Assembly (NCBI RefSeq): GCF_021372645.1
Contig: NZ_JAJFUC010000042.1
Location: 21,581 to 85,580, forward strand
DNA length: 64,000 nt
Origin: Clostridium sp.
Lineage (GTDB): Bacteria > Bacillota > Clostridia > Clostridiales > Clostridiaceae
Direction of reading: 5' to 3'
Shown here: positions 1 to 9,900 of the stretch, piece after piece
How positions within the stretch are numbered: the stretch's first letter is position 1
Layout of the letters: each line of letters opens with the position of its first letter
The notes under the pieces: model-generated
What the model was told of the DNA's origin: nothing
What the model saw: the letters and a program-made list of their open reading frames with translations, nothing else
Database searches by the model: none
Made by a program: the position numbers and the translations under genes

Positions 1-1395
1 TACATCTCTTATACATACTCTAGGAGCCATTGTACCAAAGGTTATTATTTGTGAAACATTGCTTGCTCCATATTTCTCTACTACATAGTCAATTACTTCT
101 TGTCTTCTTTCATAGCAGAAATCACTATCAATATCTGGCATAGATACTCTCTCTGGATTTAAAAAACGTTCAAATATTAAACTATATTTGATGGGATCTA
201 TCTTAGTAATTCCTAAAGTAAAAGCTACTATTGACCCAGCTGCAGAACCTCTACCTGGTCCTGTTGGAATTCCACTTTCATAAGAAAATCTAATGAAATC
301 CCAAACAATTAAAAAATAATCAACATAACCCATTTGTTTTATTATTTCAAGCTCATATTCTAATCTATCTATATATTCTTTTGCCTTTTCACTAACTTCC
401 ATTATCTTATCTATTTCTTCATAATTTAAAGGTTTGTCAATTAATCCTTCAAATACATCATACCTATCTATAAGGCCTTTATAACAAGTATCTCTAAGAT
501 ATTCATATGGTTCTTGCCCTTCTTCTAATGGAAATTTAGGCAACTTAGATTCATGAAACTTATATTCATAATTACACTCATCTGCAATTTTAATAGTATT
601 TTCCAAAGCTTCTGGCACATATGAAAATATATCCCACATTTCTTCTGCTGACTTTAAATAAAATTGATCTGAAGGATATCTTCTTCTATGGGGATCATCT
701 ATAGTTTTAGCTGTTTGTATACACATTAGAACATCATGTGACTTAGAATCTTCTTTATTTATATAATGGACATCATTAGTAGCTACTAATGGTATCCCTG
801 TTTCCTTAGATAATTTTATATTTTCTTCATTTACTTTTTTTTGTTCTTCCATTCCATGATTCTGTACTTCAAGATAAAAATCACCATTAAATATCTCTTT
901 ATATATTAAAGCTGTTTCTTTAGCTTTTTCATAATTTTCTTTAAGGTGATAAGATTGTACTTCTCCACCTAAACATGCACTTAAAGCAATTAATCCTTCA
1001 CTATGCTTTCTTAAATAATCATGGTCAACTCTTGGCTTATAATAAAAGCCTTCAATTGATGCCGCTGATACTATTTTCATTAAATTTTCATATCCAATTT
1101 GATTTTTAACTAGTAAAACTAAATGGTACGTTGAATTTTCTTTATCTGGTTGCTTAATATGCATAGATTTTGGTACTGCATATACTTCACAACCTAAAAT
1201 TGGCTTTATTTCATTTTCCTTTGCAGCCTTATAAAAATCTACAAGTCCATATAGAACTCCATGATCTGTTATAGCTACGCTCTTCATCCCTAATTCTTTA
1301 GCTTTTGCCATAAGCTTTCCAATTTTGCCTGACCCATCTAATAAACTATACTCTGTATGAAGATGTAGATGTACAAATTCCTTTTCTTTATCCAT
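1..1395 (-). CDS. dnaE: DNA polymerase III alpha subunit DnaE (5' part, runs off window)
   Basis: Replicative DNA polymerase catalytic subunit. Only the first 465 codons are present; the family is usually about 1,150-1,200 residues. I translated the minus strand from the ATG at 1395, which follows an AGGAGG ribosome site. The N-terminus HLHTEYSLLDG and the following ITDHG are the PHP domain. GRGSAAGS lies near residue 390, and PDIDSDF near residue 418 carries the two catalytic aspartates of the C-family palm. These motifs fit DnaE rather than PolC, which has an N-terminal exonuclease insertion. A strong terminator ends the gene upstream, so dnaE probably has its own promoter in the AT-rich 1396-1485 segment. 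Confidence 0.95.
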   Translation of the reverse strand, partial: MDKEKEFVHLHLHTEYSLLDGSGKIGKLMAKAKELGMKSVAITDHGVLYGLVDFYKAAKENEIKPILGCEVYAVPKSMHIKQPDKENSTYHLVLLVKNQIGYENLMKIVSAASIEGFYYKPRVDHDYLRKHSEGLIALSACLGGEVQSYHLKENYEKAKETALIYKEIFNGDFYLEVQNHGMEEQKKVNEENIKLSKETGIPLVATNDVHYINKEDSKSHDVLMCIQTAKTIDDPHRRRYPSDQFYLKSAEEMWDIFSYVPEALENTIKIADECNYEYKFHESKLPKFPLEEGQEPYEYLRDTCYKGLIDRYDVFEGLIDKPLNYEEIDKIMEVSEKAKEYIDRLEYELEIIKQMGYVDYFLIVWDFIRFSYESGIPTGPGRGSAAGSIVAFTLGITKIDPIKYSLIFERFLNPERVSMPDIDSDFCYERRQEVIDYVVEKYGASNVSQIITFGTMAPRVCIRDV

Positions 1396-1487
1396 ATAAA
1401 TCCTCCTTTCTTTATTATAATTATATCAATAAATTCTTTGAAATTATCTACTTTTTTATTATAACAATCTATGACTTTTTTTTATAT

Positions 1488-1531
1488 AAAAAAAACGAAA
1501 ATTCCAGTCCATTGTTTTGACTGGAATTTTC
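1488..1531 (-). terminator. Rho-independent terminator of the Dabb gene
   Basis: Perfect 13-bp stem GAAAATTCCAGTC/GACTGGAATTTTC (1497-1509 with 1519-1531), followed on the minus strand by about eight T. It separates the whiA/Dabb transcript from dnaE. Confidence 0.9.
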
Positions 1532-1554
1532 AGCAATCATCCTATTATTGCATC

Positions 1555-1839
1555 TTAGAAATCTATAGTTTTACTTTTTTCCAAATAAGGTCCTATAACC
1601 TTCTTAACATTTTCCACATGAAATTCATTAACATCATAAGCTAAGTAGTCTTCTTTAGAATCAAATCTTGTTATAATAGCCACATCATAGCTTCTATCAC
1701 TTCTTATAACATCTACTCCTACTTCTAATTCCTTTAATTCCTTTATGTTTCCTTTCATTGATAAAAGTGTCTTTCTTAAAAACTCTAAATTTTCACCTGT
1801 AGGTTCTTTTGCTTTAAATAATACAATATGTGTAAACAT
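1555..1839 (-). CDS. Dabb-domain (stress-responsive alpha/beta barrel) protein
   Basis: A 94-residue protein beginning MFTHIVLFK, the usual opening of Dabb (stress-responsive A/B barrel) proteins, which are dimeric ferredoxin-like folds of mostly unknown function. The later stretch SYDVAIITRFDSKEDYLAY and the closing HVENVKKVIGPYL fit the family pattern. The frame opens six codons earlier with TTG, but AGGAGG lies inside that extension, so the ATG at 1839 is the better start. The gene lies 31 bp after whiA and ends at a strong terminator, so it is probably the last gene of the rapZ-yvcK-whiA transcript. Its role is not known. Confidence 0.8.
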   Translation of the reverse strand: MFTHIVLFKAKEPTGENLEFLRKTLLSMKGNIKELKELEVGVDVIRSDRSYDVAIITRFDSKEDYLAYDVNEFHVENVKKVIGPYLEKSKTIDF

Positions 1840-1870
1840 AATATCCTCCTTTTTCAATTAACTAATTAAA

Positions 1871-2818
1871 CTATCTGCTACTTCTCAATTCTTCAGCTAT
1901 TTTCTCTATCTTTCTTAATCTATGATTTATCCCCGATTTTCCTACAGGAGGCTCTAACATTTCTCCTAATTCCTTTAGTGACTCATCTGGGTAATTCAAT
2001 CTTAATTCTGCAATTTCTCTTAAGTTATCTGGTAATCTTTGAAGACCTATTTGCGATTGTATTAGTTTTATGCTTTCAACTTGCCTTACAGCTGCATTTA
2101 CTGTCTTTGAAAGATTTGCAGTTTCACAATTAACAAGTCTATTTACATTGTTTCTCATTTCTTTCATTATTCTTATATTTTCAATTTCTAATAAAGATGA
2201 ATGAGCTCCTATTACATTAAGTAAATCTACAATTTGTTCTCCTTCTTTAAGGTATACTATAAAACTGTTCTTCCTTTGTATTACTTTTGAATTTAAATTA
2301 AAAGTATTAATAAGATTAGATAAGTCTATAGCATATTCCTCACTATGAGTTACAAATTCTAAATGGTAAGTTTTTTCCGGATTGCTTATGCTTCCCCCAC
2401 CAATAAAAGCTCCCCTAAGATATGCTTTTTTTATACCTTCATCTTTAAAAATGTGCTCCTCTATTCTGTAATCTAAACTCATTATTCCATCAACTTCTTT
2501 AAGTATACCAGTTTCACTTAGTAATCCTCTAACACCCATTTCTTCTGTAATCACTACCATATAAATGTTATTCTTTTTTAATGAGTTACTCTTTTTTACC
2601 ATTAATTTCGAATGAATATTAAAATACTCTTTTAAAAGTGTAAAAATCAACCTAGCACTAGCTGGATTTTCTGTGGTCATTTTAAAACTAAGTCCACTTC
2701 CACTAAAAGCTAATGTGCCACCAACTTTCATTATAGCTGATATTTCTGCCAACGCTTCTTTCTTAGAAATATCTATATATCTGCATATTTCTCCTTTAAC
2801 TTTTGATGAAAATGACAT
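1871..2818 (-). CDS. whiA: DNA-binding protein WhiA
   Basis: WhiA joins a degenerate LAGLIDADG homing-endonuclease-like N-terminal domain to a C-terminal helix-turn-helix. In Firmicutes it is linked to cell division and chromosome segregation. The start at 2818 (MSFSSKVKGEI) follows GGAAGG and gives 315 residues, the usual length. A longer frame opens 13 codons upstream at a TTG without a ribosome site and is rejected. YLRGAFIGGGSISNPEKTYH is the LAGLIDADG-like segment, and the C-terminal LRLNYPDESLKELGEML with GKSGINHRLRKI is the HTH. It follows yvcK by 45 bp in the conserved rapZ-yvcK-whiA order. Confidence 0.96.
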   Translation of the reverse strand: MSFSSKVKGEICRYIDISKKEALAEISAIMKVGGTLAFSGSGLSFKMTTENPASARLIFTLLKEYFNIHSKLMVKKSNSLKKNNIYMVVITEEMGVRGLLSETGILKEVDGIMSLDYRIEEHIFKDEGIKKAYLRGAFIGGGSISNPEKTYHLEFVTHSEEYAIDLSNLINTFNLNSKVIQRKNSFIVYLKEGEQIVDLLNVIGAHSSLLEIENIRIMKEMRNNVNRLVNCETANLSKTVNAAVRQVESIKLIQSQIGLQRLPDNLREIAELRLNYPDESLKELGEMLEPPVGKSGINHRLRKIEKIAEELRSSR

Positions 2819-2863
2819 CTTGTTTCCTTCCTTATCTATAAATATTGCAATGTACAATTAAAT

Positions 2864-4216
2864 TTAATCAATTTCTTTTCCTTTTTCTTCTCTCACTCTT
2901 TCTTTAATACGTTGTGATAAATACATATATTCAATAATCTTCTTTTTGTCATACAAAAGTTTCTTTTCCATTATTGTATCTACTAATACTTCTGCTAACT
3001 TATCTGCATCATGTTTTATTAATCCATTTTTAATTTTCACTAAATTTTCCCCAACTATTTTTACTCCTAAACTATTTATATCTTCTCTATCTAACTTAAC
3101 AAGTTCTGCACCATCTTGTTGATATTTTTCTTTTAACTCGTCTGTTATTTCTCCAGTATTGGCGATTACATAGTCAACAATATCTTTTCCACCATATTTA
3201 AACAAAACCTTTAAGTGATCCGATGCTTTAAAACCTGTAGTTTCACCGGGTTGGGTCATTATATTAGAAATATAAATTTTAATTGCGTTACTTTTTCCAA
3301 TTTCTTTTGCAATGTCTTTAACAAGTAAATTAGATGTTATGCTGGTATATAAACTTCCAGGTCCCATAACTATAGAATCAGCTTCTCTTAATGCATCTAG
3401 TGCTTCTTTTAATGCCTCTGCATTTTCTGGATTTATTTTGAGTTCTTCTATTCTCGAATTCTGCCTAATAGCTTCTTCCGGAATTTGAGATTCACCTTCC
3501 ACAATATTGCCATTTTGAAGCTTTGCTACTAATTGCATGTTATCTAAGGTAACTGGTATAACCTTACCTGTTACTGCAAGGACTGAGCTCATTTTTTGAA
3601 CTGCTTCTTCAAAATTATCTGATATTCCAGCCATAGCGGCTAAAAATAAATTTCCAAAACTTTGATTTTTCAATCGTCCATCTTTAAATCTATATTGGAG
3701 TAAATCTTCTAGTATAGGTTCAGTATCTGCAAGTGCTAAAATACAATTTCTTATATCTCCTGGTGGTAACATTCCTAAATCTTCTCTTAAATCTCCAGAG
3801 CCACCACCATCATCCCCTACTGTTACTATTGCAGTAATATTAGATGTATAGTATTTTAATCCTCTAAGCATTGTTGAAAGACCAGTTCCTCCGCCAATTA
3901 CAACTATTTTAGGACCTTTAACTAATAATCTTTTTTCATATATTAAACTCTCAATTTTTTTACTATCTAATGATACTTTAAGATATCCTCTATTAACTAG
4001 TGCAATTATAGACTTCATTATTTCTGTAACTGAAATATATAATACAAATATTCCTGTGATATTTAGAAATACATAAAAAATCTGATAGTATAAATCATAA
4101 ACTCTATGCGTTACTAATTCTGTGAAACCAAATGCTATTAATAATACTCCAAACACTCCAAATGCCAGCCATCGTTTTACTTTAATACCTACTTTAAGCC
4201 AATCTCGTATTCTCAT
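2864..4216 (-). CDS. yvcK: YvcK/CofD-like gluconeogenesis-morphogenesis factor
   Basis: Member of the CofD/YvcK family. B. subtilis YvcK binds UDP-sugars and is needed for normal shape on gluconeogenic carbon. Residues about 15-80 form two membrane segments, an N-terminal extension that the shorter B. subtilis protein lacks. The catalytic-like domain begins with [19 protein letters not shown] near residue 105, followed by [13 protein letters not shown] and [13 protein letters not shown]. The ATG at 4216 overlaps the rapZ stop by 4 bp (ATGA), and its ribosome site AAAGGGG lies within the rapZ 3' end, which indicates translational coupling. Confidence 0.95.
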   Translation of the reverse strand: MRIRDWLKVGIKVKRWLAFGVFGVLLIAFGFTELVTHRVYDLYYQIFYVFLNITGIFVLYISVTEIMKSIIALVNRGYLKVSLDSKKIESLIYEKRLLVKGPKIVVIGGGTGLSTMLRGLKYYTSNITAIVTVGDDGGGSGDLREDLGMLPPGDIRNCILALADTEPILEDLLQYRFKDGRLKNQSFGNLFLAAMAGISDNFEEAVQKMSSVLAVTGKVIPVTLDNMQLVAKLQNGNIVEGESQIPEEAIRQNSRIEELKINPENAEALKEALDALREADSIVMGPGSLYTSITSNLLVKDIAKEIGKSNAIKIYISNIMTQPGETTGFKASDHLKVLFKYGGKDIVDYVIANTGEITDELKEKYQQDGAELVKLDREDINSLGVKIVGENLVKIKNGLIKHDADKLAEVLVDTIMEKKLLYDKKKIIEYMYLSQRIKERVREEKGKEID

Positions 4217-5097
4217 AGCTTCTTTTCCCCTTTATGAAGATCTTCTGCTACATCTCTATGCTCTATTCTAGAATTATAGTTTTCCCTATTTAATCTTTCA
4301 TAAACTTCATTAGCAATTGCAACAGAGCGATGTCTTCCCCCTGTACATCCTATAGATATTATTAGCTGCCTTTTTCCTTCTTTAATGTAATTAGGAATCA
4401 AATACTTTAACATATCCACTAATTTTTCTATGAAATTAACAGTTTCTGTTTGCTTTAATACATATTCTTTAACTGGATCATCATTCCCTGAATACTGCTT
4501 TAATTCTGGAATATAAAATGGATTTGGTATAAATCTAACATCAAAAACCAAATCAGAATCTACAGGTATTCCATATTTAAATCCAAAGCTCAATATTGTC
4601 ACTGATAATTGCTTTTCTGGATAAGTATGATCTCCGTAAGCTTTATTTATCTTTTCTCTCAAATGTCTTATTTCATATTTAGATGTGTCAATTATAATAT
4701 CTGCCACATTTTTAATCTCTCTTAGCTTCTCTCTTTCTTGAATAATACCAGTTAAAACTCTGCCATCAGGTGATAATGGATGGCTTCGTCTTGTTTCTTT
4801 AAATCTTTTTATAAGAACTTCATCGGTTGCCTCTAAAAATAAAATTTCATATTTAAACTCATTTTGTTTTAGATAATTTAGAGTTTCAAAAAAATCATCA
4901 AAGAAAACTCCACCTCTAATATCTATAACTAATGCTACTTTTTCAATATTTCCGCCACTTTGCGTACACATTTCTGCGAACTTTGAAATTAACTTTGGTG
5001 GAAGATTATCTACACAAAAATACCCCAAATCTTCTAACGCTCTTGTTGCTTGTGTTTTTCCTGCTCCTGATAATCCTGTAACTATAACAAATCTCAT
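4213..5097 (-). CDS. rapZ: RNase adapter/nucleotide-binding protein RapZ (YvcJ)
   Basis: A 294-residue P-loop protein of the RapZ/YvcJ family. The start is [15 protein letters not shown] at 5097, behind GGGAGTG; the 14-codon upstream extension lacks a ribosome site. The Walker A motif GLSGAGKT is at residues 7-14. The C-terminal domain carries the family signature [15 protein letters not shown]. In E. coli the protein controls glucosamine-6-phosphate synthase mRNA decay; in B. subtilis YvcJ is a GTP-hydrolysing protein, so the Clostridium role is inferred only from family. It heads the rapZ-yvcK-whiA cluster. Confidence 0.95.
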   Translation of the reverse strand: MRFVIVTGLSGAGKTQATRALEDLGYFCVDNLPPKLISKFAEMCTQSGGNIEKVALVIDIRGGVFFDDFFETLNYLKQNEFKYEILFLEATDEVLIKRFKETRRSHPLSPDGRVLTGIIQEREKLREIKNVADIIIDTSKYEIRHLREKINKAYGDHTYPEKQLSVTILSFGFKYGIPVDSDLVFDVRFIPNPFYIPELKQYSGNDDPVKEYVLKQTETVNFIEKLVDMLKYLIPNYIKEGKRQLIISIGCTGGRHRSVAIANEVYERLNRENYNSRIEHRDVAEDLHKGEKKL

Positions 5098-5127
5098 ATT
5101 ACACACTCCCCTTTGCCAAAGATAGCT

Positions 5128-5163
5128 TTTTAGGCACATGTGCCTGTTTTCTTAAATGTGCCT
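5128..5163 (+). repeat. Family A repeat, degenerate copy (A11)
   Basis: AGGCACATGTGCC followed by TTTTCTTAAATGTGCCTTA. These are the two ends of the family A element almost joined, upstream of rapZ. Full copies have ends GGCACAT and ATGTGCC/ATATGCC around an inverted repeat. Confidence 0.55.
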
Positions 5164-5272
5164 TAACATTAGAATTATATCATACTATTATAATTAAATC
5201 ATAAAAAACCCAAAAGTCATAAACTTTTGAGTTTCAATATTCAACTTAACATTGGTATCTTTAAATACCTTT

Positions 5273-5338
5273 AGCATATAAAAAAATAACAAGTACGTAG
5301 CTAGATATTTGACTTGTTATTTTCTTTCACATGCCTTA
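5273..5338. repeat. Family A inverted-repeat element (A1), also the murB terminator
   Basis: About 66 bp. Arms AAATAACAAGT and ACTTGTTATTT enclose a 17-nt loop; outer ends resemble GCATATAA and CATGCCTTA. On the minus strand the hairpin is followed by seven T directly after the murB stop, so it should act as an intrinsic terminator. It is one of about eleven related elements in this window. Confidence 0.75.
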
Positions 5339-6250
5339 ATCTTCACCTAAGATTCTAACTTCCGGATGCAATTCTACACCAAACTGTTTTTTCACTTCAT
5401 TTTTAACATGATATATTACACTTAGCACATCTTTAGCAGTTCCATTTGCGCTGTTAATAACAAAACCAGCATGCTTATCTGAAACGCATGCCCCCCCTAT
5501 AGTAAAGCCTTTTAATCCTGCATCTTCAATTAATTTCCCTGCAAAATACCCTTCTGGTCTCTTAAAGGTACTTCCTGCTGAAGGAAATTCTAGTGGTTGT
5601 CTTTCTTCTCTTCTTTTAGTTAATGAATCAACCCTAGCTTGAATCATTTCTTTATCTCCAGAGATTAAATCAAAAGTTGCACTTAATACTACATATCCTT
5701 TTTGCATAACTAAAGATTGTCTATACCCTAAGTTTAATTCTTCTTTAGAAAGAACTCTAACTTCTTCATTATCATCTAATACTTCTGCCTTCTCAATAAC
5801 AAATGATATTTCTCCATCATAGGCTCCTGCATTCATGAATACAGCTCCACCTACGCTACCTGGAATTCCACAGGCAAATTGGAATCCTGATAAGGCCCCT
5901 TCTGTAGCTTCTGCTGAAACATCTTTAAGTAAGGCTCCACATTCTGCGGTAATTTTATTACCTACACGTTCTATCTTATTAAGTTCGCATAACTTTATAA
6001 CAACACCTCTAATACCACCATCCCTAACTAAAAGGTTAGATCCATTTCCTATAACATAAAAAGGGATTTTATTTTGTTTACAAATAGTGATAGTTTCTTT
6101 TAGTTGCTCTACATTATTGGGAGTTAAAAGTATATCTACTGTTCCTCCAACTTTAAAGTATATATGTTCACTCATTTTCGCATCTAACTGAATTTGTGAC
6201 TCTTCGTATATTTTATTAAACAAATTCTTATATTTTCCATACTGATTCAT
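5336..6250 (-). CDS. murB: UDP-N-acetylenolpyruvoylglucosamine reductase MurB
   Basis: FAD-dependent reductase making UDP-MurNAc from enolpyruvyl-UDP-GlcNAc in the cytoplasm. The start MNQYGKY at 6250 follows GAGGAG and gives 304 residues; a 5-codon longer frame is less likely. IGNGSNLLVRDGGIRGVVI (about 90-108) is the FAD-binding segment. CGIPGSVGGAVFMNAGAY and PSAGSTFKRPEGYFAGKLIE carry the active-site region, with the catalytic serine in GSTFKRP as in B. subtilis-type MurB. The gene is monocistronic by appearance, with a hairpin terminator (A1) immediately after the stop. Confidence 0.96.
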   Translation of the reverse strand: MNQYGKYKNLFNKIYEESQIQLDAKMSEHIYFKVGGTVDILLTPNNVEQLKETITICKQNKIPFYVIGNGSNLLVRDGGIRGVVIKLCELNKIERVGNKITAECGALLKDVSAEATEGALSGFQFACGIPGSVGGAVFMNAGAYDGEISFVIEKAEVLDDNEEVRVLSKEELNLGYRQSLVMQKGYVVLSATFDLISGDKEMIQARVDSLTKRREERQPLEFPSAGSTFKRPEGYFAGKLIEDAGLKGFTIGGACVSDKHAGFVINSANGTAKDVLSVIYHVKNEVKKQFGVELHPEVRILGED

Positions 6251-6523
6251 GCTAAAACTCCTCAAACACTTATATTGATATCATTTATTTACATCATATA
6301 GAATAATCTATATACCAAACTAACACAAGTAAAACTTTATTCATATTAGTTTTCAGTATATTTTTACATAAAATAATACAAGTAAAATTTTATTAATATT
6401 ATCTTATATGCAGTAAATTTTTATTCCGTATTATTATAGCATAATTTATTTATTTTGTTCATGTTTTTTGTTATATTCAAAAAAAATACCAAGTCAGTAT
6501 GCTAGTATATTTGACTCGTTATT
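6251..6523. other. Intergenic region with direct repeats and a family A copy
   Basis: AT-rich gap between uvrC and murB. An imperfect direct repeat, ACAAGTAAAACTTTATTCAT near 6328 and ACAAGTAAAATTTTATTAAT near 6380, is about 53 bp apart. Family A copy A2 occupies 6475-6536 and reaches into the uvrC stop codon. The murB promoter must lie here, but I could not fix it. Confidence 0.5.
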
Positions 6524-6536
6524 TTATTTCACATTC
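6475..6536. repeat. Family A inverted-repeat element (A2), uvrC terminator
   Basis: Contains ATACCAAGTCAGTATGCTA and, at the other end, TTGACTCGTTATTTTATTTC. The last codons and stop of uvrC lie inside the element, and on the minus strand the hairpin is followed by about eight T. Confidence 0.7.
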
Positions 6537-8389
6537 CTAAAATATGTGAAAATGCTATTTGCTGTCTTATTATCAATTGACTCAGTTTCAATGAGTTCCT
6601 CTAATGTAGCTTTTTTAATATTATCAATACTTCCAAATTTCATAAGAAGTGACATTCGCCTTTTCTGTCCAATATTTGGTATATCATCTAATATTGAATG
6701 CAATGTCCTCTTATCTCTTAAACTTCTATGATAAGTAATTGCAAATCTATGAGCTTCATCTTGAATTCTTCTTATTAATTGCATTAAATTAGAACTCCTA
6801 TTTATCACTAATTCTCTATTATTATATATTATTCCTCTTGTTGCATGATGATCATCTTTAACTAATCCACAAACTGGTATACTTATTCCTAATTTAGCTA
6901 AAACTTCAAGAGCTATATTCACTTGACCCTTTCCACCATCCATCATAATTAAATCTGGAAAATTAGAAAATTTTCCACTAGAAAATTTAATTTCTTTATC
7001 TTGGATTTCTTTAATTTCCTTTAATCCATGAGTAAATCTTCTTTCCAAAATCTCTCTCATACTCTCATAATCATTAGCATTTTTAACAGTTTTTATATGG
7101 AATCTTCTATAATCACTACTTTTAGCTTTTCCATCCTCAAATACAATCATAGAACCAACAGAATCTACTCCCTGTATATTAGATATATCATAAGCTTCTA
7201 TTCTTAATGGAATACTATCTAGTTCTAATAAATTTTGCATTTGTTCTAAACAAATTCTATTTATTTCTTTATCTCTTAAAATCTTATCCTTGAATTGGTC
7301 TAAAGTAACCTTTGCATTATTTTTCACCAATTCTAACATATCTTTTTTCTCACCTTTTATTGGAATTTTAACAAAAACTTTTGATCCCCTTTTTACACTT
7401 AGGAATTCTTCTAAAGCTTCTATTTCATCACTTTCTGGAATATAAATATTTTTAGGCACCTTCGGAGTGCCTCCATAAAATGATATTATAAACTGAGATA
7501 TAATAATACGATCTTCTTCATGAGAACTATTTTCGAGAATAAGATGTTCTCTTCCTGTGACTTTTCCATCTCTTAAGAAGAAAATTTGGATGCAACAGTC
7601 CTTTTCACCCTTATACATATTAATGAAATCCTCATCACTTTCTTGAGATTTAAATACTTTTTGTTTTTCAGCTATATTTTCTATAGCTAAAATCTTATCT
7701 CTTAGTGATGCGGCTTTTTCGAATTCTAACTTCGAAGAAGCTCCCTGCATTTCTTTTTTTAATTTATTTAATAAAGTTCTATCTCTACCGCTCAGAACAT
7801 CCATAATTTCATCTATCATATTTCTATAATTAACTTTTGAAATATGTCCTTCACATGGAGCTTTACATTTTTTTATGTGATAATTTAAACATGGCCTTGT
7901 TTGCTTTCCACCTTCTACAATAAATTTCTTGCACGTTCTTAACGGAAAAATTTTTCTTATTAAGCTTATTGTCTCATGTACAGCTCCAGCGTTAGGATAT
8001 GGTCCAAAATACCTATTCCCATCCTTTGCATAATTTCTAGTTATAAACACTTTCGGAAAATCCTCATTAACAGTTATTTTTATAAAAGGATAGAATTTGT
8101 CATCTTTTAAGGAAATATTGTATTTAGGACTATGTTTCTTTATTAAATTACATTCTAATATCAACGCTTCCATTTCAGAATCTGTAACTATATATTCAAA
8201 TTCGGAAATATTTTTAACCATTGCTTTTACTTTTTCTGAATGATTCTTTGAATTTTGAAAGTATTGTCTAACTCTATTTTTTAATACTTTTGCTTTTCCT
8301 ACATAAATAATTTCTCCAAGAGTGTTTTTCATTAAATACACTCCCGGTTTATCTGGTAAAATTTTTAATTGTGCCTTAAAATCAAACAT
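6524..8389 (-). CDS. uvrC: Excinuclease ABC subunit C
   Basis: Dual-incision nuclease of nucleotide excision repair, 621 residues from the ATG at 8389 (AGGAGGT 8 nt upstream; a GTG three codons earlier overlaps that site). The GIY-YIG domain is at about 13-50 (KPGVYLMK...IIYVGKAKVLKNRVRQYF). A UVR segment SKLEFEKAASLRDKI lies near 215. The RNase H-like C-terminal nuclease begins at EAYDISNIQGVDSVGSM, and the protein ends in a helix-hairpin-helix (DDIPNIGQKRRMSLLMKF). It follows the PBP gene by 30 bp, so it is probably cotranscribed with the FHA-FtsW-PBP genes and not with uvrBA. Its stop codon lies inside repeat A2. Confidence 0.97.
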   Translation of the reverse strand: MFDFKAQLKILPDKPGVYLMKNTLGEIIYVGKAKVLKNRVRQYFQNSKNHSEKVKAMVKNISEFEYIVTDSEMEALILECNLIKKHSPKYNISLKDDKFYPFIKITVNEDFPKVFITRNYAKDGNRYFGPYPNAGAVHETISLIRKIFPLRTCKKFIVEGGKQTRPCLNYHIKKCKAPCEGHISKVNYRNMIDEIMDVLSGRDRTLLNKLKKEMQGASSKLEFEKAASLRDKILAIENIAEKQKVFKSQESDEDFINMYKGEKDCCIQIFFLRDGKVTGREHLILENSSHEEDRIIISQFIISFYGGTPKVPKNIYIPESDEIEALEEFLSVKRGSKVFVKIPIKGEKKDMLELVKNNAKVTLDQFKDKILRDKEINRICLEQMQNLLELDSIPLRIEAYDISNIQGVDSVGSMIVFEDGKAKSSDYRRFHIKTVKNANDYESMREILERRFTHGLKEIKEIQDKEIKFSSGKFSNFPDLIMMDGGKGQVNIALEVLAKLGISIPVCGLVKDDHHATRGIIYNNRELVINRSSNLMQLIRRIQDEAHRFAITYHRSLRDKRTLHSILDDIPNIGQKRRMSLLMKFGSIDNIKKATLEELIETESIDNKTANSIFTYFRNVK

Positions 8390-8419
8390 AATATCCACCT
8401 CCTTTTACAATATACATTG

Positions 8420-9898
8420 CTATTTAGCCAGTTCTGCCTGAATAACTTTTCCTGCTATTGGAGCTGCTGCACTTGCTCCATATCCTCCATTTTCTACTAT
8501 TACTGCAACTGCGACCTTTGGATTATTTGCTGGTGCAAATCCAATAAACCACGAATGAGGTTTGGCACTTTGACCATTAGCAAGATTATAATCTGCTGTA
8601 CCTGTTTTACCAGCAGCATCAGTTCCCTGGAAAAAACCCCAAGAAGAATTAACTTTAGAATCAACTAGATTTTTCATATAATCTTTTATAGTAGCTGCAT
8701 TAGTTGTACTAAGAACTTGTTTATATACTTTTGAATCTATAGTTTTAACCACGTTTCCATCTTTATCAATTACTGAATTAACAAGTCTTGGTTCCATCAT
8801 CTTTCCATTATTAGCTATAGTACTTGAAATTAAAGCCATTTGCATTGGTGTTGCTAAAATGCTACTTTGCCCAATTCCTGTTTGTGCTATACTACCAACC
8901 TCTGCCTTAGTTAACTTTGGAAATTGACTTTGAGTTATATTAAATCCATCCCCCTCAATGGTACTATTAAAGCCATATTTTTCAGCAGTAGTTTTTAACT
9001 TATCATTTCCAAGTTCCATTGCTAATGTACCAAATACAAAGTTACTTGATAATCTAAATGCCTCTTTTAAATTTATAGTTCCATTAACTTCTCCATTATC
9101 ATTACTTAAAGATTGCTTTTCATTAAATACGATTTTCCCAGTATCATCAAATGTCCTTCTTGTAACATCTGGCATGTTTTCTAAAGCACTGCTAAGAGTA
9201 ACAGTTTTAAATGTTGACCCTGGAGGATAAAGTCCTGATGTTGCTCTATTTATAAGTGGACTATTATCTGCTGTACCTGCATTTGCTGCTTTCATTGAAC
9301 TTTCCAAATCATTAGGATTGTACGTTGGCTTTGAAACCATGGCAAGTACTTCTCCTGTTTTCGGATTTAGCGCAACTACAGCTCCCTTACTATTCCCAAG
9401 AGCATCATATGCTATCTTTTGAAGCGCAGGATCTAACGTAGTTATAACCCCATTACCAATCTTAATATCATCTTCTTTTCTGCTTTTAAAAATTTCTTTT
9501 AATTTATCCATGCTAAAGTCTTTAGCTAAGTTTAGAAAATTGTTTGTAAGCTTATTGTATGTTGTTAATTGACTATCATAATTTGCTTCTAAGCCTGTTA
9601 ATCCATACCTCGGATCTACATATCCTAAAGCATGAACATATAAATCTCCATTAACATAAGTTCTTTTTTGTGTAAGCGCATCTACTCTTTCACTTTTTGT
9701 CAATGAATTTTTATTTCTATCATATATAGTTCCTCTTAACACTTCATTTCTTCTTGCCCATAGCCTTTGATTTCCTTGTTGATCTGCTATATTAGGTGCT
9801 GAAAAAACTTGAAAATATGCAATATATGAGATGAGAGCTACAAAGCAAAATATAAAAACTACCATTACTTGTTTTATACTATTAGAAACATCTTTCAT
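8420..9898 (-). CDS. Class B penicillin-binding protein (PbpA/FtsI-type transpeptidase)
   Basis: Peptidoglycan transpeptidase, 492 residues, one N-terminal membrane anchor (about 12-32). The catalytic triad of motifs is visible: SxxK in PPGSTFKTVTLSSAL (about 226-240), SxN in RLSSNFVFG, and KTG in AGKTGTADY near residue 432. Its length and order after an FtsW/RodA gene match the short PbpA-type transpeptidases of the actinobacterial fhaB-rodA-pbpA operon rather than full-length SpoVD or PBP2. It begins 2 bp after the upstream gene's stop. It should form a polymerase-transpeptidase pair with that SEDS protein. Whether it serves elongation, division or sporulation cannot be read from sequence. 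Confidence 0.9.
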   Translation of the reverse strand: MKDVSNSIKQVMVVFIFCFVALISYIAYFQVFSAPNIADQQGNQRLWARRNEVLRGTIYDRNKNSLTKSERVDALTQKRTYVNGDLYVHALGYVDPRYGLTGLEANYDSQLTTYNKLTNNFLNLAKDFSMDKLKEIFKSRKEDDIKIGNGVITTLDPALQKIAYDALGNSKGAVVALNPKTGEVLAMVSKPTYNPNDLESSMKAANAGTADNSPLINRATSGLYPPGSTFKTVTLSSALENMPDVTRRTFDDTGKIVFNEKQSLSNDNGEVNGTINLKEAFRLSSNFVFGTLAMELGNDKLKTTAEKYGFNSTIEGDGFNITQSQFPKLTKAEVGSIAQTGIGQSSILATPMQMALISSTIANNGKMMEPRLVNSVIDKDGNVVKTIDSKVYKQVLSTTNAATIKDYMKNLVDSKVNSSWGFFQGTDAAGKTGTADYNLANGQSAKPHSWFIGFAPANNPKVAVAVIVENGGYGASAAAPIAGKVIQAELAK

Positions 9899-9900
9899 TT